Positions 8,789 to 17,544 of a stretch of DNA of 64,000 bases are shown one piece after another. The stretch lies in NCBI RefSeq assembly GCF_000242435.1, contig NZ_JH591189.1, forward strand, positions 133,370 through 197,369, given 5' to 3'. How positions within the stretch are numbered: position 1 is the stretch's first letter; every line of letters begins with the position of its first letter. The notes below the pieces were generated by a model that was not told the origin of the DNA, made no database searches, and saw only the letters and a program-made list of their open reading frames with translations. Origin of the DNA: Dialister succinatiphilus YIT 11850. GTDB lineage: Bacteria > Bacillota > Negativicutes > Veillonellales > Dialisteraceae. Both the position numbers and the translations under genes were made by a program.

Positions 8789-8854
8789 GTGAGACTGTCT
8801 TGAACTAGGCTCGTCTCACTGTGGGAGGGCCCGTTACAGCCCGAAATTACCACA
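8789..8854 (+). promoter_or_regulatory. rplK leader with hairpin and possible L1 site
   Basis: GTGAGAC (8789-8795) pairs with GTCTCAC (8813-8819). Next comes GTGGGAGGG...CC...ACCACA (8821-8854), which resembles the motif repeated before rplA. L1 is known to repress the L11-L1 operon by binding leader mRNA, so these are candidate L1 targets; this is inference. Confidence 0.5.
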
Positions 8855-8883
8855 TTCCCAATACGGATAGGAGGTGTAACATT

Positions 8884-9309
8884 ATGGCAAAGAAAGTTTC
8901 TAAAGTTGTAAAACTGCAGGTTGCTGCAGGCAAAGCTACCCCGGCACCGCCAGTAGGCCCGGCCCTCGGCCAGGCAGGCGTTAACATCATGGCCTTCGTT
9001 AAAGACTTCAACGATCGCACTGCTAAGCAGGTAGGCCTGATTATCCCTGTAGAAATTACCGTTTATGAAGATAGGAGCTTTACATTCATTTGTAAGACTC
9101 CGCCGGCAGCTGTTCTTCTGAAGAAGGCTGCAGGTATTGAAAAAGCTTCCGGTGAACCGAACAAGAAAAAAGCTGGCAAGGTCACCAAAGCCCAGGTCAA
9201 GGAAATCGCTGAAACAAAGATGCCTGACCTGAACGCTAACGACGTAGAAGCAGCAATGCGTCTCGTTGAAGGCACAGCCCGTTCCATGGGCATCGAAGTA
9301 GTAGACTAA
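8884..9309 (+). CDS. rplK: 50S ribosomal protein L11
   Basis: The 141-residue protein of the GTPase-associated centre has full family length. Its N-terminus carries the proline-rich linker [18 protein letters not shown], and its C-terminus holds the 23S rRNA-binding domain. The ATG at 8884 follows AGGAGGTG; a longer frame starting at a GTG further upstream would include leader sequence. It is the first gene of the rplK-rplA pair. Confidence 0.98.
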   Translation: MAKKVSKVVKLQVAAGKATPAPPVGPALGQAGVNIMAFVKDFNDRTAKQVGLIIPVEITVYEDRSFTFICKTPPAAVLLKKAAGIEKASGEPNKKKAGKVTKAQVKEIAETKMPDLNANDVEAAMRLVEGTARSMGIEVVD

Positions 9310-9322
9310 GACTGACCCGTTC

Positions 9323-9350
9323 GTGGCAGGGTAAATCCCCAATGACCACA
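9323..9350 (+). promoter_or_regulatory. L1-binding-like motif before rplA
   Basis: GTGGCAGGGTAAATCCCC followed by GACCACA repeats the pattern of the rplK leader (GTGG, GGG...CCC, ACCACA) and can fold as a small hairpin next to the rplA ribosome binding site. A regulatory role for L1 is inferred. Confidence 0.4.
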
Positions 9351-9362
9351 TAGGAGGAAACA

Positions 9363-10067
9363 ATGGCAAAACTGACAAAGAAACAGAAGGCAGCTGCAGC
9401 CATCGTTGACAGTCATAAGTTCTATGACCTCGACGAAGCTGTAAAGCTGGTCAAAGAAGCAGCATCCGCAAAATTCGATGAAACCATCGAAGCTGCTTTC
9501 AATCTCAATATCAACCCGAAATACGCTGATCAGCAGCTCCGCGGCGCTACCGTACTCCCCGCAGGCACCGGCAAAACCAAGAAAGTCCTGGTTTTCGCCA
9601 AAGACCACAAGGAAGACGAAGCCAAGGCAGCAGGCGCTGATTACGTAGGCGGAAAAGAACTGGCCGATAAGATTATGCAGGGCTGGATGGACTTTGACGT
9701 CGTAGTGGCTACCCCGGACATGATGGCTGTAGTTGGCCGTCTGGGCCGTATCCTCGGACCGAAAGGCCTCATGCCAAACCCGAAGGTTGGCACCGTAACC
9801 ATGGATGTTACCAAAGCTGTCAACGAAATCAAAGGCGGCAAGGTTCAGTACCGTACCGACAAAGCAGGCAATGTACAGGTTATCATCGGCAAAGCATCCT
9901 TTGACGAAGACAAACTGAAACAGAACCTCCTGGCTATCTTCAACACCATTCAGAAAGCACGTCCTGCTTCTGTGAAAGGTGTATACATGAAGAGCCTGAC
10001 CATCAGCTCTACCATGGGACCTGGTATCCATCTGGATATCTCCAGCGTAGCAGCACCAAAAGCTTAA
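9363..10067 (+). CDS. rplA: 50S ribosomal protein L1
   Basis: The 234-residue protein is full length for the L1 stalk. It carries the L1 signature region ([22 protein letters not shown]) at about residues 122-143. In bacteria it also acts as translational repressor of its own operon. AGGAGG lies seven bases before the ATG. It is followed by the L10 leader. Confidence 0.98.
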   Translation: MAKLTKKQKAAAAIVDSHKFYDLDEAVKLVKEAASAKFDETIEAAFNLNINPKYADQQLRGATVLPAGTGKTKKVLVFAKDHKEDEAKAAGADYVGGKELADKIMQGWMDFDVVVATPDMMAVVGRLGRILGPKGLMPNPKVGTVTMDVTKAVNEIKGGKVQYRTDKAGNVQVIIGKASFDEDKLKQNLLAIFNTIQKARPASVKGVYMKSLTISSTMGPGIHLDISSVAAPKA

Positions 10068-10079
10068 TAAGCCTATTTA

Positions 10080-10190
10080 CACTTAGCTTAAGACCGGCGG
10101 TAAATCATTTTAAAGGGCCAAAGCCCGCCTCCCGAGGCTGAGTACTGGAAAGCCAGTACACGACCTCGCAGGCTCTGCGGGGTCGTTTTA
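10080..10190 (+). ncRNA. Ribosomal protein L10 leader
   Basis: The gap between rplA and rplJ holds a structured leader: GGGC...GCCC, CCTCCCGAGGCTGAGTACTGG with AGCCAGTA pairing, then ACGACC-TCGCAG/CTGCGG-GGTCGT (10160-10186) followed by TTTTA, a terminator-like hairpin. The sequence and position fit the L10 leader, where L10(L12)4 binds to control rplJL expression. Confidence 0.8.
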
Positions 10191-10233
10191 GCTAACGTGA
10201 TAAATATAAACCAATAGCAGAGGAGGTGTACTC

Positions 10234-10782
10234 ATGAGCGAAGAAAAGTACGAAGTAAGAATTCGTCCCGAAAAGGAAGCTGTTGTTGCAGAAATGAAAG
10301 ACAGACTCTCCTCCCAGGGCGTTGTTCTTCTCACATTCAACAAACTGACAGTGAAAGACGCAACACTGCTGCGTCGTAAATTCCTGGCTCACGGCGTTGA
10401 ATACAAAGTTATTAAAAACACACTGACTCGTATTGCAGCTGACGAACTTGGTCTTGAAGGCCTTGACGATCTGCTCCAGGGTCCGAACGGACTTGCAACC
10501 TGCAAGGACGATCCCGTAGCACCGGCAGCAGCTCTGAAAGAATTCCTGAAGGAAACCAAGAGCGAAGCAATCACAGTTAAAGCAGGTGTACTCGATGGCA
10601 AAGTCATCGACAAGGACGCTGTCAAAGCACTGGCAGATCTGCCAAGCAGAGAACAGCTCCTCGGAATGGTGGCAGCAACCCTGCTGGCTCCTATTTCCGG
10701 ACTGGCCCGTGCCCTCAACGGCAACATCCAGAACCTCGCATATGCTCTCGAAGCTGTGCGTAAACAGAAAGAATCTGCGTAA
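10234..10782 (+). CDS. rplJ: 50S ribosomal protein L10
   Basis: The 182-residue L10 forms the base of the ribosomal stalk and binds L7/L12 dimers through its C-terminal helix. The N-terminal domain ([15 protein letters not shown]) and the helical C-terminus ([21 protein letters not shown]) are both present. AGGAGGTG precedes the ATG. It is co-transcribed with rplL, 38 bp downstream. Confidence 0.98.
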   Translation: MSEEKYEVRIRPEKEAVVAEMKDRLSSQGVVLLTFNKLTVKDATLLRRKFLAHGVEYKVIKNTLTRIAADELGLEGLDDLLQGPNGLATCKDDPVAPAAALKEFLKETKSEAITVKAGVLDGKVIDKDAVKALADLPSREQLLGMVAATLLAPISGLARALNGNIQNLAYALEAVRKQKESA

Positions 10783-10820
10783 TCGATACGCATAAAAATC
10801 ATTCCATGGAGGAAACAAAA

Positions 10821-11192
10821 ATGACAAACGAAGAAATCCTTGAAGCCATTAGCAATATGTCCGTTCTCGAACTCTCTGAACTGGTAAAAGCAATTGAAGA
10901 CAAATTCGGCGTATCCGCTGCAGCTCCTGTAGCAGTAGCAGCAGCTCCGGCAGCTGGCGCAGCTGCAGCAGCTGAAGAAAAGACCGAATTCGACGTAGTT
11001 CTCAAAGAAATCGGCGAAAAGAAGATCCAGGTTATCAAAGCCGTTCGTGAAATCACCGGCCTTGGCCTGAAAGACGCTAAAGCTCTCGTTGATGGCGCTC
11101 CGAAAGAAGTTAAAACCGGCGTAGCTAAAGCTGAAGCTGAAGAAATGAAGAAGAAACTGGAAGACGCTGGCGCAACTGTAGAACTGAAATAA
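10821..11192 (+). CDS. rplL: 50S ribosomal protein L7/L12
   Basis: The 123-residue stalk protein recruits translation factors. It has an N-terminal dimerisation domain, an alanine-rich hinge (about residues 35-55) and the conserved C-terminal domain ([29 protein letters not shown]). The ATG at 10821 follows GGAGG; the frame could be extended upstream but that would place the ribosome binding site inside the gene. It is followed by a terminator and then by mobile DNA instead of rpoB. Confidence 0.98.
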   Translation: MTNEEILEAISNMSVLELSELVKAIEDKFGVSAAAPVAVAAAPAAGAAAAAEEKTEFDVVLKEIGEKKIQVIKAVREITGLGLKDAKALVDGAPKEVKTGVAKAEAEEMKKKLEDAGATVELK

Positions 11193-11217
11193 TTGCGGCT
11201 ATTCCAAAAAGCAAGAT

Positions 11218-11252
11218 TAAATGGGGCTCTTAAGAGGGCTCCATTTTTTTTC
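11218..11252 (+). terminator. Terminator after rplL
   Basis: ATGGGGCTC-TTAA-GAGGGCTCCAT forms a GC-rich stem, followed by eight T residues. Confidence 0.88.
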
Positions 11253-11300
11253 GATAAAAATTCGATCAATTTTATTAGTCTTGAATTTTATCAAAATAGT

Positions 11301-11350
11301 AAAAATGCAGGATAATGAGTAAGTATACAGACTCACTATCCTGCATTTTT
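11301..11350. terminator. Long bidirectional hairpin at the element boundary
   Basis: AAAAATGCAGGATAATGAGT (11301-11320) pairs with ACTCACTATCCTGCATTTTT (11331-11350) with one mismatch around a 10-nt loop. The A and T runs make it usable from both strands. It separates rplL from the convergent regulator gene. Confidence 0.75.
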
Positions 11351-12110
11351 AATTTCTGTTATTAATTTGTACTTCTATATTGTTATCGTTAAGATATTTT
11401 AGAAAGTCCCATCTTTCATCTAAAACCGACTGGTTTAGCGTATTTGCCTGCTCTTCGCCATTTTGTGGAAACAGTGCATTCTCAAGTTTCGAAAATGCTG
11501 GTAAATAGTCTGGGTGTCTTGTAATCGTTTCTGACTTTAAAGTGATTTCACCATTTACGACTTGAAGTAGGTGATTTAATTGTTGGAGAATTTTACTGTT
11601 ATAGTGCTCTACATAAAATTTAATCATGTAATACGATAAGAAATTTAATAAAAATAACAATACAAATCGATCAGCTAAGCAAAGCTTTCTTTGGATTACA
11701 ATATTTGGAAATACAGTTCTTTTTAATGAATCAATTATATACTCAGGTCTATCGAATGAGTGAACGATGTTCTTTGGGGATACATCAGGCATATCAAAAG
11801 TTGACGTTTTAATTATAAAGCGGTCAGCCTGTTGAGCTTCAGCGCATTGAATAGTCTCATTTGTATAAGGAAATTTGCTATAACCAAGCATCCAATCAAT
11901 AGATATTCCAAACACTTGTTGAAGATTTATTAATGCTTGGTATGATGGTTTATTTTGCATTGGAAATTTTTCGAAAAACGTTAAGTTTCCTTTACTCTTA
12001 TAATTCAATAAAGAACTAAGTTCACGAAATGAGAGCTGATAGAAATTTCTGAGTAAGTACATTTTCTTTGAAAAATTGTAATCACTGAATTCATATGAAT
12101 ATTCGGGCAT
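11349..12110 (-). CDS. Putative XRE-like regulator of the mobile element
   Basis: The 253-residue product starts with a region that can fold as a Cro/CI-type helix-turn-helix (about residues 15-75: YLLRNFYQLSFRELSSLL, then ALINLQQVFGISIDWMLGYS). The IDWMLG ending is typical of XRE domains. The remaining 175 residues are unfamiliar. I chose the ATG at 12110, preceded by GAGGA; a longer frame starts in the upstream region. It is transcribed away from the excisionase gene, as phage-type repressors usually are, so it may control excision. The family assignment is tentative. Confidence 0.6.
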   Translation of the reverse strand: MPEYSYEFSDYNFSKKMYLLRNFYQLSFRELSSLLNYKSKGNLTFFEKFPMQNKPSYQALINLQQVFGISIDWMLGYSKFPYTNETIQCAEAQQADRFIIKTSTFDMPDVSPKNIVHSFDRPEYIIDSLKRTVFPNIVIQRKLCLADRFVLLFLLNFLSYYMIKFYVEHYNSKILQQLNHLLQVVNGEITLKSETITRHPDYLPAFSKLENALFPQNGEEQANTLNQSVLDERWDFLKYLNDNNIEVQINNRN

Positions 12111-12320
12111 ATTAAAATCCTCACATATCAAAAGAAACACTTGCAAAAAAAACACAAAGCGAATAAAATAAAGACATGAAACGTACAGTTTTAAAAAACC
12201 ATGCTTTTTGAAACTATCTAAACAAAAACATTTATTGCAAAGAAGTTATTTGATAATTCGTAGATGTATGGAAGGTATTAAAAGTTAGAATATGCCAGTA
12301 GATGTGAATTGCTGAACGTT

Positions 12321-12349
12321 TTGATATTAAGTATTTTGTTTACTATTAG
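12321..12349 (+). promoter_or_regulatory. Promoter of the excisionase-integrase genes
   Basis: TTGATA (12321-12326), 17 bp, TATTAG (12344-12349), then AAAGGAGAT before the start codon. The 250-bp AT-rich gap between the divergent genes probably holds operators, but I see no clear repeat. Confidence 0.5.
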
Positions 12350-12364
12350 AAAGGAGATACCAAA

Positions 12365-12556
12365 ATGATTGATTGTAGAGAATGGAAACAGGTAGAAATG
12401 CTCAATGCAAAGGATGTTGCAACGATTTTGAATATTCCGGTATCAAGGGCATATACAATCATCCGTGAGATGAACAAAGATCTTAAAGCCCATGGTAAAC
12501 TGGTTCTTCGAGGACGTGTGAATAGAGCTTATTTTGAATCTAAGGTTCTCCCCTAA
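12365..12556 (+). CDS. Excisionase-like small DNA-binding protein
   Basis: The 63-residue basic protein has a winged-helix excisionase pattern: LNAKDVATILNIPVSRAYTIIREMN, then GRVNRAYFESKV. Such proteins direct integrase toward excision. AAAGGAG precedes the ATG. The integrase gene starts 40 bp downstream on the same strand. Function is inferred from size, fold pattern and position. Confidence 0.75.
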   Translation: MIDCREWKQVEMLNAKDVATILNIPVSRAYTIIREMNKDLKAHGKLVLRGRVNRAYFESKVLP

Positions 12557-12596
12557 CAATTACATTACTATTTTATTATAGCAAAGGAGAATACAA

Positions 12597-13685
12597 ATGC
12601 CTATCTACAAATCTAACACCAAGCATAAAGGTAGAGTTTACCGAGTTCAAGTGCACGGAAAAATAGCACCAGGGAAATATTTAATCAAACGTGGTACTGC
12701 TCGGACTATGACCGAAGCCAAGAAAATGGAGGCTGACTTATTGTCGCAATTTGCTATTACCGCAAGTATGATGACAGTGTCAGAAGGAATTCAGAGATAT
12801 TTAGAAGATCTCTGCCTTCGAGTTAAGTTGACTACTTATGTGTCTGCCGAAGCAGTGTTGCGAAAGCAGATTGAACCGTTTATTGGAACATATAAAATAA
12901 CTGAAGTAACACCTCAGATAATTAGATTGCAGCTTCAGAATCACTGGCTTACCCAAGGTTATAAACCAGCCTATATTTCTCTTTTAAACTCAAGAGCCTC
13001 AGCACTCTTTAATTACTTTATGCGGTTTTACAACCTTCACGGAAACCCTGTTAAGTCTGCTGGTCATGTAGGTACTAGAAATTCGAAAGAAATGAGTTTT
13101 TGGACACTTGATGAGTTTAATGACTTTTGTAAGGGGCTGAATCCTAAGGATGATATATCGTATTATGTCTTATTCCAATTGCTCTATTATACCGGCATGC
13201 GTATTGGAGAAGCATTTGCTTTAGTGCCAGACGACATTGATTTTAATAGTCATCTAATTCATATTACCAAAACTTATGTACGGTTAAAAGGGCAAGACAT
13301 TATTCAACCCCCTAAAACAAGGCAGTCTATTCGAGATATTAGTATTCCGGAGTTTTTGACTCGGATGTTGGCAGGATACATCAAACGATTACCGGATGAA
13401 AAAACGAGATTGTTTTTCAATATTTCAAAGTATAGTCTTTGGCGTAAAATGAGGTCTGTTTGTAAAAAGACAGGAGTGAAGCTTATTCGGGTTCATTCAA
13501 TTCGCCATTCCGCAGTAGCATTCCTGATTGATCAAGGTGTTCCAATTCTTGAAATTTCAAAACGCTGTGGTCATCGATCACCCGACATAACATGGCGGGT
13601 TTATAGTCACTTGTATCCCAATAGGGAACAGTCAATTGCAAAACTATTAGATAAAGTTCATGAATCTGCACATGAAAACAATTGA
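12597..13685 (+). CDS. int: Tyrosine site-specific integrase
   Basis: This 362-residue phage/ICE-type integrase has an N-terminal arm-binding region (VYRVQVHGKIAPGKY, GTARTMTEAKK), a core-binding helical domain and a C-terminal catalytic domain. The active-site set is visible: Arg in TGMRIGEAF, the HxxR box HSIRHSAVAF, a second His in CGHRSPDITW and the nucleophile in VYSHLYP. AAAGGAG precedes the ATG. It should catalyse insertion and excision of the element. Confidence 0.93.
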   Translation: MPIYKSNTKHKGRVYRVQVHGKIAPGKYLIKRGTARTMTEAKKMEADLLSQFAITASMMTVSEGIQRYLEDLCLRVKLTTYVSAEAVLRKQIEPFIGTYKITEVTPQIIRLQLQNHWLTQGYKPAYISLLNSRASALFNYFMRFYNLHGNPVKSAGHVGTRNSKEMSFWTLDEFNDFCKGLNPKDDISYYVLFQLLYYTGMRIGEAFALVPDDIDFNSHLIHITKTYVRLKGQDIIQPPKTRQSIRDISIPEFLTRMLAGYIKRLPDEKTRLFFNISKYSLWRKMRSVCKKTGVKLIRVHSIRHSAVAFLIDQGVPILEISKRCGHRSPDITWRVYSHLYPNREQSIAKLLDKVHESAHENN

Positions 13686-13816
13686 AAAAAGAACCGGGAC
13701 AACGGTTCTTTCTTCAATGGTCATATTCCACTATCTATTAATATCTTACTATGAAAATCTGCGTAATGCAAGGAATGTGGCCTCATGTTGTATTAAAAAT
13801 TTTAGGAGGCTTTTTT

Positions 13817-14368
13817 ATGTACAGAAATAAAAAGAAAAAAAATCCAGGACTTGAAAAATGGCAATCGCGTAGACCGAATGATCAGTGGATTCAGGTCTCT
13901 TATGGTTTATTAGACAGTGATGCATGTAAAGCATTGACCAAGAAACAATTGAATCTCTATTTCTTCGCGCAAAGATTGAGATTTAAAGCTCTGGTCGCTG
14001 CTTTAAGAAAGAATGAATCGCCCATCACTCCAACTACTAGATGGAGTGATTATGATAAGGTTACGGATGATACGACATATATTACATTTCAGACAGCAGT
14101 TAAGGGAGGGGTGTATCCCAAATATGATGAACGAACATTTTATAGTGATCGCAAAACATTAATTATTCTTGGATTTCTCGATATTGTCGTTGATGGAAAG
14201 ACAGTAGCTCCTAAAATAGCAAGTGTATATCGGATGTCTAGCCGCTGGCAAACGATAAATGCCGATGATATTGCTCGACTGAAAGCAGCAAAGGTAATTG
14301 GTAGCAGCGCGAAAACTACGGAACAAGATAAGATTATCCGGAGTATTTATCAGAAGACAGATGAATAA
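13817..14368 (+). CDS. Unknown protein of the mobile element, possibly replication-related
   Basis: The 183-residue basic product is preceded by AGGAGG at good spacing; in-frame codons further upstream lack a site. I do not recognise the family with confidence. The pattern WIQVSYGLLDSD...LTKKQLNLYFFAQ followed by RTFYSDRKTLIILGFLDIV looks like a winged-helix arrangement seen in replication initiators of small elements. The long inverted repeat just downstream would suit an origin. Both points are suggestive only. Confidence 0.6.
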   Translation: MYRNKKKKNPGLEKWQSRRPNDQWIQVSYGLLDSDACKALTKKQLNLYFFAQRLRFKALVAALRKNESPITPTTRWSDYDKVTDDTTYITFQTAVKGGVYPKYDERTFYSDRKTLIILGFLDIVVDGKTVAPKIASVYRMSSRWQTINADDIARLKAAKVIGSSAKTTEQDKIIRSIYQKTDE

Positions 14369-14400
14369 GAAGTCTTTAATATTGAAATGCATATTTTTCT

Positions 14401-14450
14401 GTACCGGGTAAAATTTACTAGCCTAGTTACACGTAAATTTTATCCGGTAC
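14401..14450. repeat. 18-bp-arm inverted repeat, possible origin or terminator
   Basis: GTACCGGGTAAAATTTAC (14401-14418) and GTAAATTTTATCCGGTAC (14433-14450) are inverted with one mismatch around 14 nt. There is no T run, so it is not a standard terminator. The rest of the 400-bp gap 14369-14764 is AT-rich and shows nothing else clear. Confidence 0.7.
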
Positions 14451-14764
14451 GAAAATAGTGAAAATTTCTGTATTATTCGGTAGTTACTGCAGATGTATCA
14501 TATTGGTATTGCTCATGTGATTGAAAATCTGTAGACTGGTATTTTTTCAATGCTCGAATTAGGATAAAGTTCCGATATTATCGAGATCTTTGCGATTCAA
14601 GCTCAAAAAAAGTGTACATGTATTTTTCCCCCGCCATATATATATTTACCAAGCAATACGGGATATTTAGCTATAAACGAGTACTTTAATTTATTTACTA
14701 ACTTAATTACGTTTGGATATTTGGCACTAGATAGAATGTCGATTTGAAGGAAAGGATGATTATT

Positions 14765-15463
14765 ATGTCGAATTTGGAAGAATTTATCAAAAAATTTTCA
14801 TATGAGTTTACATTTCAGGATGTTTATGTGACCAGATTTAAACAGAATGGAGATTGGATAGAAACTAAAATGTTTAGCCTCTTCCGAAATAAAAATGGCC
14901 ATTTGGAGTATATTAAGATTAATCATGGCACTCGTGAGACGCTTGAAACATATCTCAGGGGAAAAGCTTTTCAGCATTTTGATAATGAAACAATAGTAAT
15001 ATCTCCGTTGGCTATTACAAGAAAAGGTTGCAAATATGCAGATGATCATTCTCCTGCTGCAGTCGTCATTTATTACAACTATAAGTTGGGTAATTCAAAG
15101 AAAGAAAACATTAAGTTAATGGAAAAAGTACTCAATGTATTTGTGGAAAACGTTGAAAATGCAAGGGATGAAGAAATGCATGCGTACAAATCTTTGAAAA
15201 TGAAGATTAGCTTCCAAGTCAAGTGGATTAGGGTCTTAGTGAAGTCTATGACTTCTTATTTGGCAGATAATGAAAGAGTTCATAACAAGGCGTGGCTGGA
15301 AGCTGTGAATTCTTTAGACGATTTGATAAAAAGTAAGAGGGATGATCTGGATGAAGACCAACATAACCTTGTAAAATGGAACGTATATGCTCCATATCTC
15401 CCGGAATGGTGGTCAAATAAATATCCCCATTTTGATGAACAGCTATTTGATGAACGGTTATAA
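14765..15463 (+). CDS. Hypothetical protein of the mobile element
   Basis: The 232-residue product is not recognised. It is charged and rich in Lys and aromatic residues, has no signal peptide or membrane helix, and ends in a Trp-rich stretch (YLPEWWSNKYPHFD). The start at 14765 has GAAAGG nine bases upstream; an ATG three codons earlier is also possible. It lies between a candidate origin and the mobilization genes, same strand, so it may be an accessory of transfer or maintenance. Confidence 0.65.
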   Translation: MSNLEEFIKKFSYEFTFQDVYVTRFKQNGDWIETKMFSLFRNKNGHLEYIKINHGTRETLETYLRGKAFQHFDNETIVISPLAITRKGCKYADDHSPAAVVIYYNYKLGNSKKENIKLMEKVLNVFVENVENARDEEMHAYKSLKMKISFQVKWIRVLVKSMTSYLADNERVHNKAWLEAVNSLDDLIKSKRDDLDEDQHNLVKWNVYAPYLPEWWSNKYPHFDEQLFDERL

Positions 15464-15497
15464 AAGTGATTTATTTAGCGACGAGGTGAAATGTATT

Positions 15498-15998
15498 ATG
15501 GCGAGTCATGCAGAGAATATCAGACGTCTGCAAAAGAAGATTGACAAAATTGGTGAGCAGCGAAAGGATTATCAAGACAAGTTGGATAGAAGTGTTGCGC
15601 AGGCAAAAGCAATACAGAAAGAACTGGATAAAGAAAGGAGGAGGCAGCATTTTCAACGTTTAATCGAAGGCGGATTGGAAATTGAAAGAATTATGAAAAA
15701 AGAGGATCCGAATTTCAAACTGGATTCGGGCAGCGCGATATATGCCTTGAATCCTTTAACGATGGAAGTGGGGAAAATGGTGCTAGATAGTTTTGGCGCA
15801 GATTTAGATGACGTTGGAAATGGCTTTTTCCAAGACTTTTTTTTGAAATACATAGCTCCCGCCTATTATTCGAATGGAGAGCCGCTGTCAAAATCACCGG
15901 GAATGAAGTATACAACAAATCGAAAATGGCTGTGGCAGAAATACCTTGAGGTGGTGGAGGATCCTGATCAAAGATTCCAGGTGATTCAAAACCAGTGA
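15498..15998 (+). CDS. Coiled-coil protein upstream of the relaxase
   Basis: The first 50 of its 166 residues form a strong coiled coil (NIRRLQKKIDKIGEQRKDY, then KAIQKELDKERRRQ). A compact C-terminal part follows. The start at 15498 has GAGGTGAAA upstream; the longer frame overlaps the preceding gene. Genes in this position often encode MobC-like accessory proteins that help the relaxase nick oriT. That role is inferred from place and coiled coil, not from a recognised domain. Confidence 0.6.
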   Translation: MASHAENIRRLQKKIDKIGEQRKDYQDKLDRSVAQAKAIQKELDKERRRQHFQRLIEGGLEIERIMKKEDPNFKLDSGSAIYALNPLTMEVGKMVLDSFGADLDDVGNGFFQDFFLKYIAPAYYSNGEPLSKSPGMKYTTNRKWLWQKYLEVVEDPDQRFQVIQNQ

Positions 15999-16054
15999 TT
16001 TTGGTTAGATAGACATTGCCAGACAGATGTACCTGGAGAGAGAAAAGCTGGGAA

Positions 16055-16105
16055 TGCGCGCTTAGGCAACTCGTTCCGAGTTGCACGCGCGCCCTCCGGG
16101 GGTTT
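16055..16105 (+). other. Candidate oriT of the MobQ/RSF1010 type
   Basis: GCAACTCG (16066-16073), TTC, CGAGTTGC (16077-16084) is a perfect inverted repeat. It is followed after three bases by GCGCGCCCT (16087-16095), close to the GTGCGCCCT nick region of RSF1010-like origins, which has the same hairpin-then-nick order. It lies 75 bp before the relaxase gene. Confidence 0.65.
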
Positions 16106-16174
16106 GATTCATCAAAAATGAAATCATCTATCGAATGATATGTTAAAAACGACAATCTATTGGAGGCTATCAAA

Positions 16175-17380
16175 ATGGCGATTTATCACTTTTCCCTCAA
16201 AGTAGTGAAGGCCCATGCCGATTTGAAATTTGATTACATTGCTCGACAAGGGAAGTATTCAAACGGCAGGAAAGCTGAGGAATTGGTAACTTCATGGTCG
16301 GGAAATTTGCCATCCTGGGCTTCAAGTGCAAGGCAATTCTGGAAAACTATAGAGACTCATGAAAAGCCTGGGCAAAGTCGTGGAAGAACGATTGAATTGG
16401 CGCTTCCGAATGAATTGACCAATGAACAGCAGCTTCTATATACGAAGAAGTGGTGCGACGATAATCTAAAAGACCATGCGTATTCGGCTGCCATTCATCA
16501 AAAAAACAATAACCCCCATGTTCATATATTTTTTTGCGAGCGTAAGATTGACCGAAATAAACCGGAACCGGATGCTGAGCACTATTGTAAGCAACGGTCC
16601 GGATATTCAAAGGATAGGATGATTACAGGATCCAATCGAAAGGCATGGCTGATTGATAAACGTAAAAGTTGGGAGATAGCTACCAATAAGGCACTGGAGT
16701 TGGCTGGACAAAATGCGAGAGTCGATTCCCGTTCGTTAAAAGACCAGGGCAGTAATCGACTTCCCCAAATCAAGGTGGGGTATAAAGATTATATCAAACT
16801 TAATCGCACCGGCATGAAAGGAACGCGTTATGAACGCAATGAGAGAATCAAGCAATATAATCAATTGCTTGATTTAAGTGATGGGTATTTGAAGGAGTGC
16901 CAAAAGTTGGATGCTGAGTTTGAAGAGACTGCTCAACAGCTGGAAACTGAAAAGACGTTATTGAAACTAGAGCAGATTGATAGGGCGGCCAGACATGATG
17001 ATGAATCAGTAGGTGCAGATCTGAATCAAAGTTCTAACGGGATGGCAGTTCCTAAGATGGTAGATAACAATACTGCTGATCAATTGAAGGAAGAAAGAAC
17101 AATGCAGATTGAAAATGACGATAACAATAAAATAACTCGTATCTCCTGGGGCATTAATATTCGAACCAGACCGAGGTGCGTTTTTTTACAGTTTGCTGAT
17201 GGTAAGGAAAAAGTTTTTACATATTCAAACTATGAGCAGTTGTTGAGTCAGTATACAAAGGAAATCCAGCATTATTATGAACAGCATCCGGAAATACCTT
17301 TTGAAAAAAGAGTGACATCCAATAGCCTTCAAAAGGAAATGGGAAAATTCCAGCAGAAATCCATTGGGCGTCAAAGGTAG
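16175..17380 (+). CDS. MobA/MobL-family relaxase
   Basis: This 401-residue protein is a DNA-nicking relaxase that would start conjugative mobilization at oriT. The N-terminal HUH domain has Tyr candidates at 21 and 28 (FDYIARQGKY), the RTIELALPNEL motif at 71-81, His108, and the metal-binding HVH pair at 115-117 (NNPHVHIFF). The family marker RVDSRSLKDQG follows near residue 190. The C-terminal 150 residues are coiled and poorly conserved, with no primase domain. The ATG at 16175 follows TGGAGG; an ATG overlapping that site is less likely. Confidence 0.92.
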   Translation: MAIYHFSLKVVKAHADLKFDYIARQGKYSNGRKAEELVTSWSGNLPSWASSARQFWKTIETHEKPGQSRGRTIELALPNELTNEQQLLYTKKWCDDNLKDHAYSAAIHQKNNNPHVHIFFCERKIDRNKPEPDAEHYCKQRSGYSKDRMITGSNRKAWLIDKRKSWEIATNKALELAGQNARVDSRSLKDQGSNRLPQIKVGYKDYIKLNRTGMKGTRYERNERIKQYNQLLDLSDGYLKECQKLDAEFEETAQQLETEKTLLKLEQIDRAARHDDESVGADLNQSSNGMAVPKMVDNNTADQLKEERTMQIENDDNNKITRISWGINIRTRPRCVFLQFADGKEKVFTYSNYEQLLSQYTKEIQHYYEQHPEIPFEKRVTSNSLQKEMGKFQQKSIGRQR

Positions 17381-17442
17381 TATGTAATGGTTAATGGTTG
17401 GATTCAAGAGCTAAAAATATAGCTATTCTATTTGTTGGAACT

Positions 17443-17486
17443 TAAACAGTCACATGGAAACACATAGTTTCTGTGTGGCTGTTTTT
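17443..17486 (+). terminator. Terminator after the relaxase gene
   Basis: AACAGTCACA and TGTGTGGCTGTT form a stem with one G-U pair around an inner GAAAC/GTTTC hairpin, then a T-rich tail. Confidence 0.7.
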
Positions 17487-17544
17487 ATTACAATGATTCA
17501 TAGCGGGCAACATGATTTATACGAATTAAGAACAGGGGTATACT

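Larger units (their letters stand above)
11255..17500. mobile_element. Integrative mobilizable element (approximate limits)
   Basis: A divergent phage-type regulator, an excisionase, a tyrosine integrase, an oriT-like site and a MobA/MobL relaxase lie together between the rplL terminator and a hairpin at 17443. There are no type IV secretion genes, so it would need a helper element to transfer. The DNA is visibly more AT-rich than the ribosomal cluster. I could not identify attachment-site repeats, so both limits are approximate; the right end may lie much further away. Confidence 0.7.
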
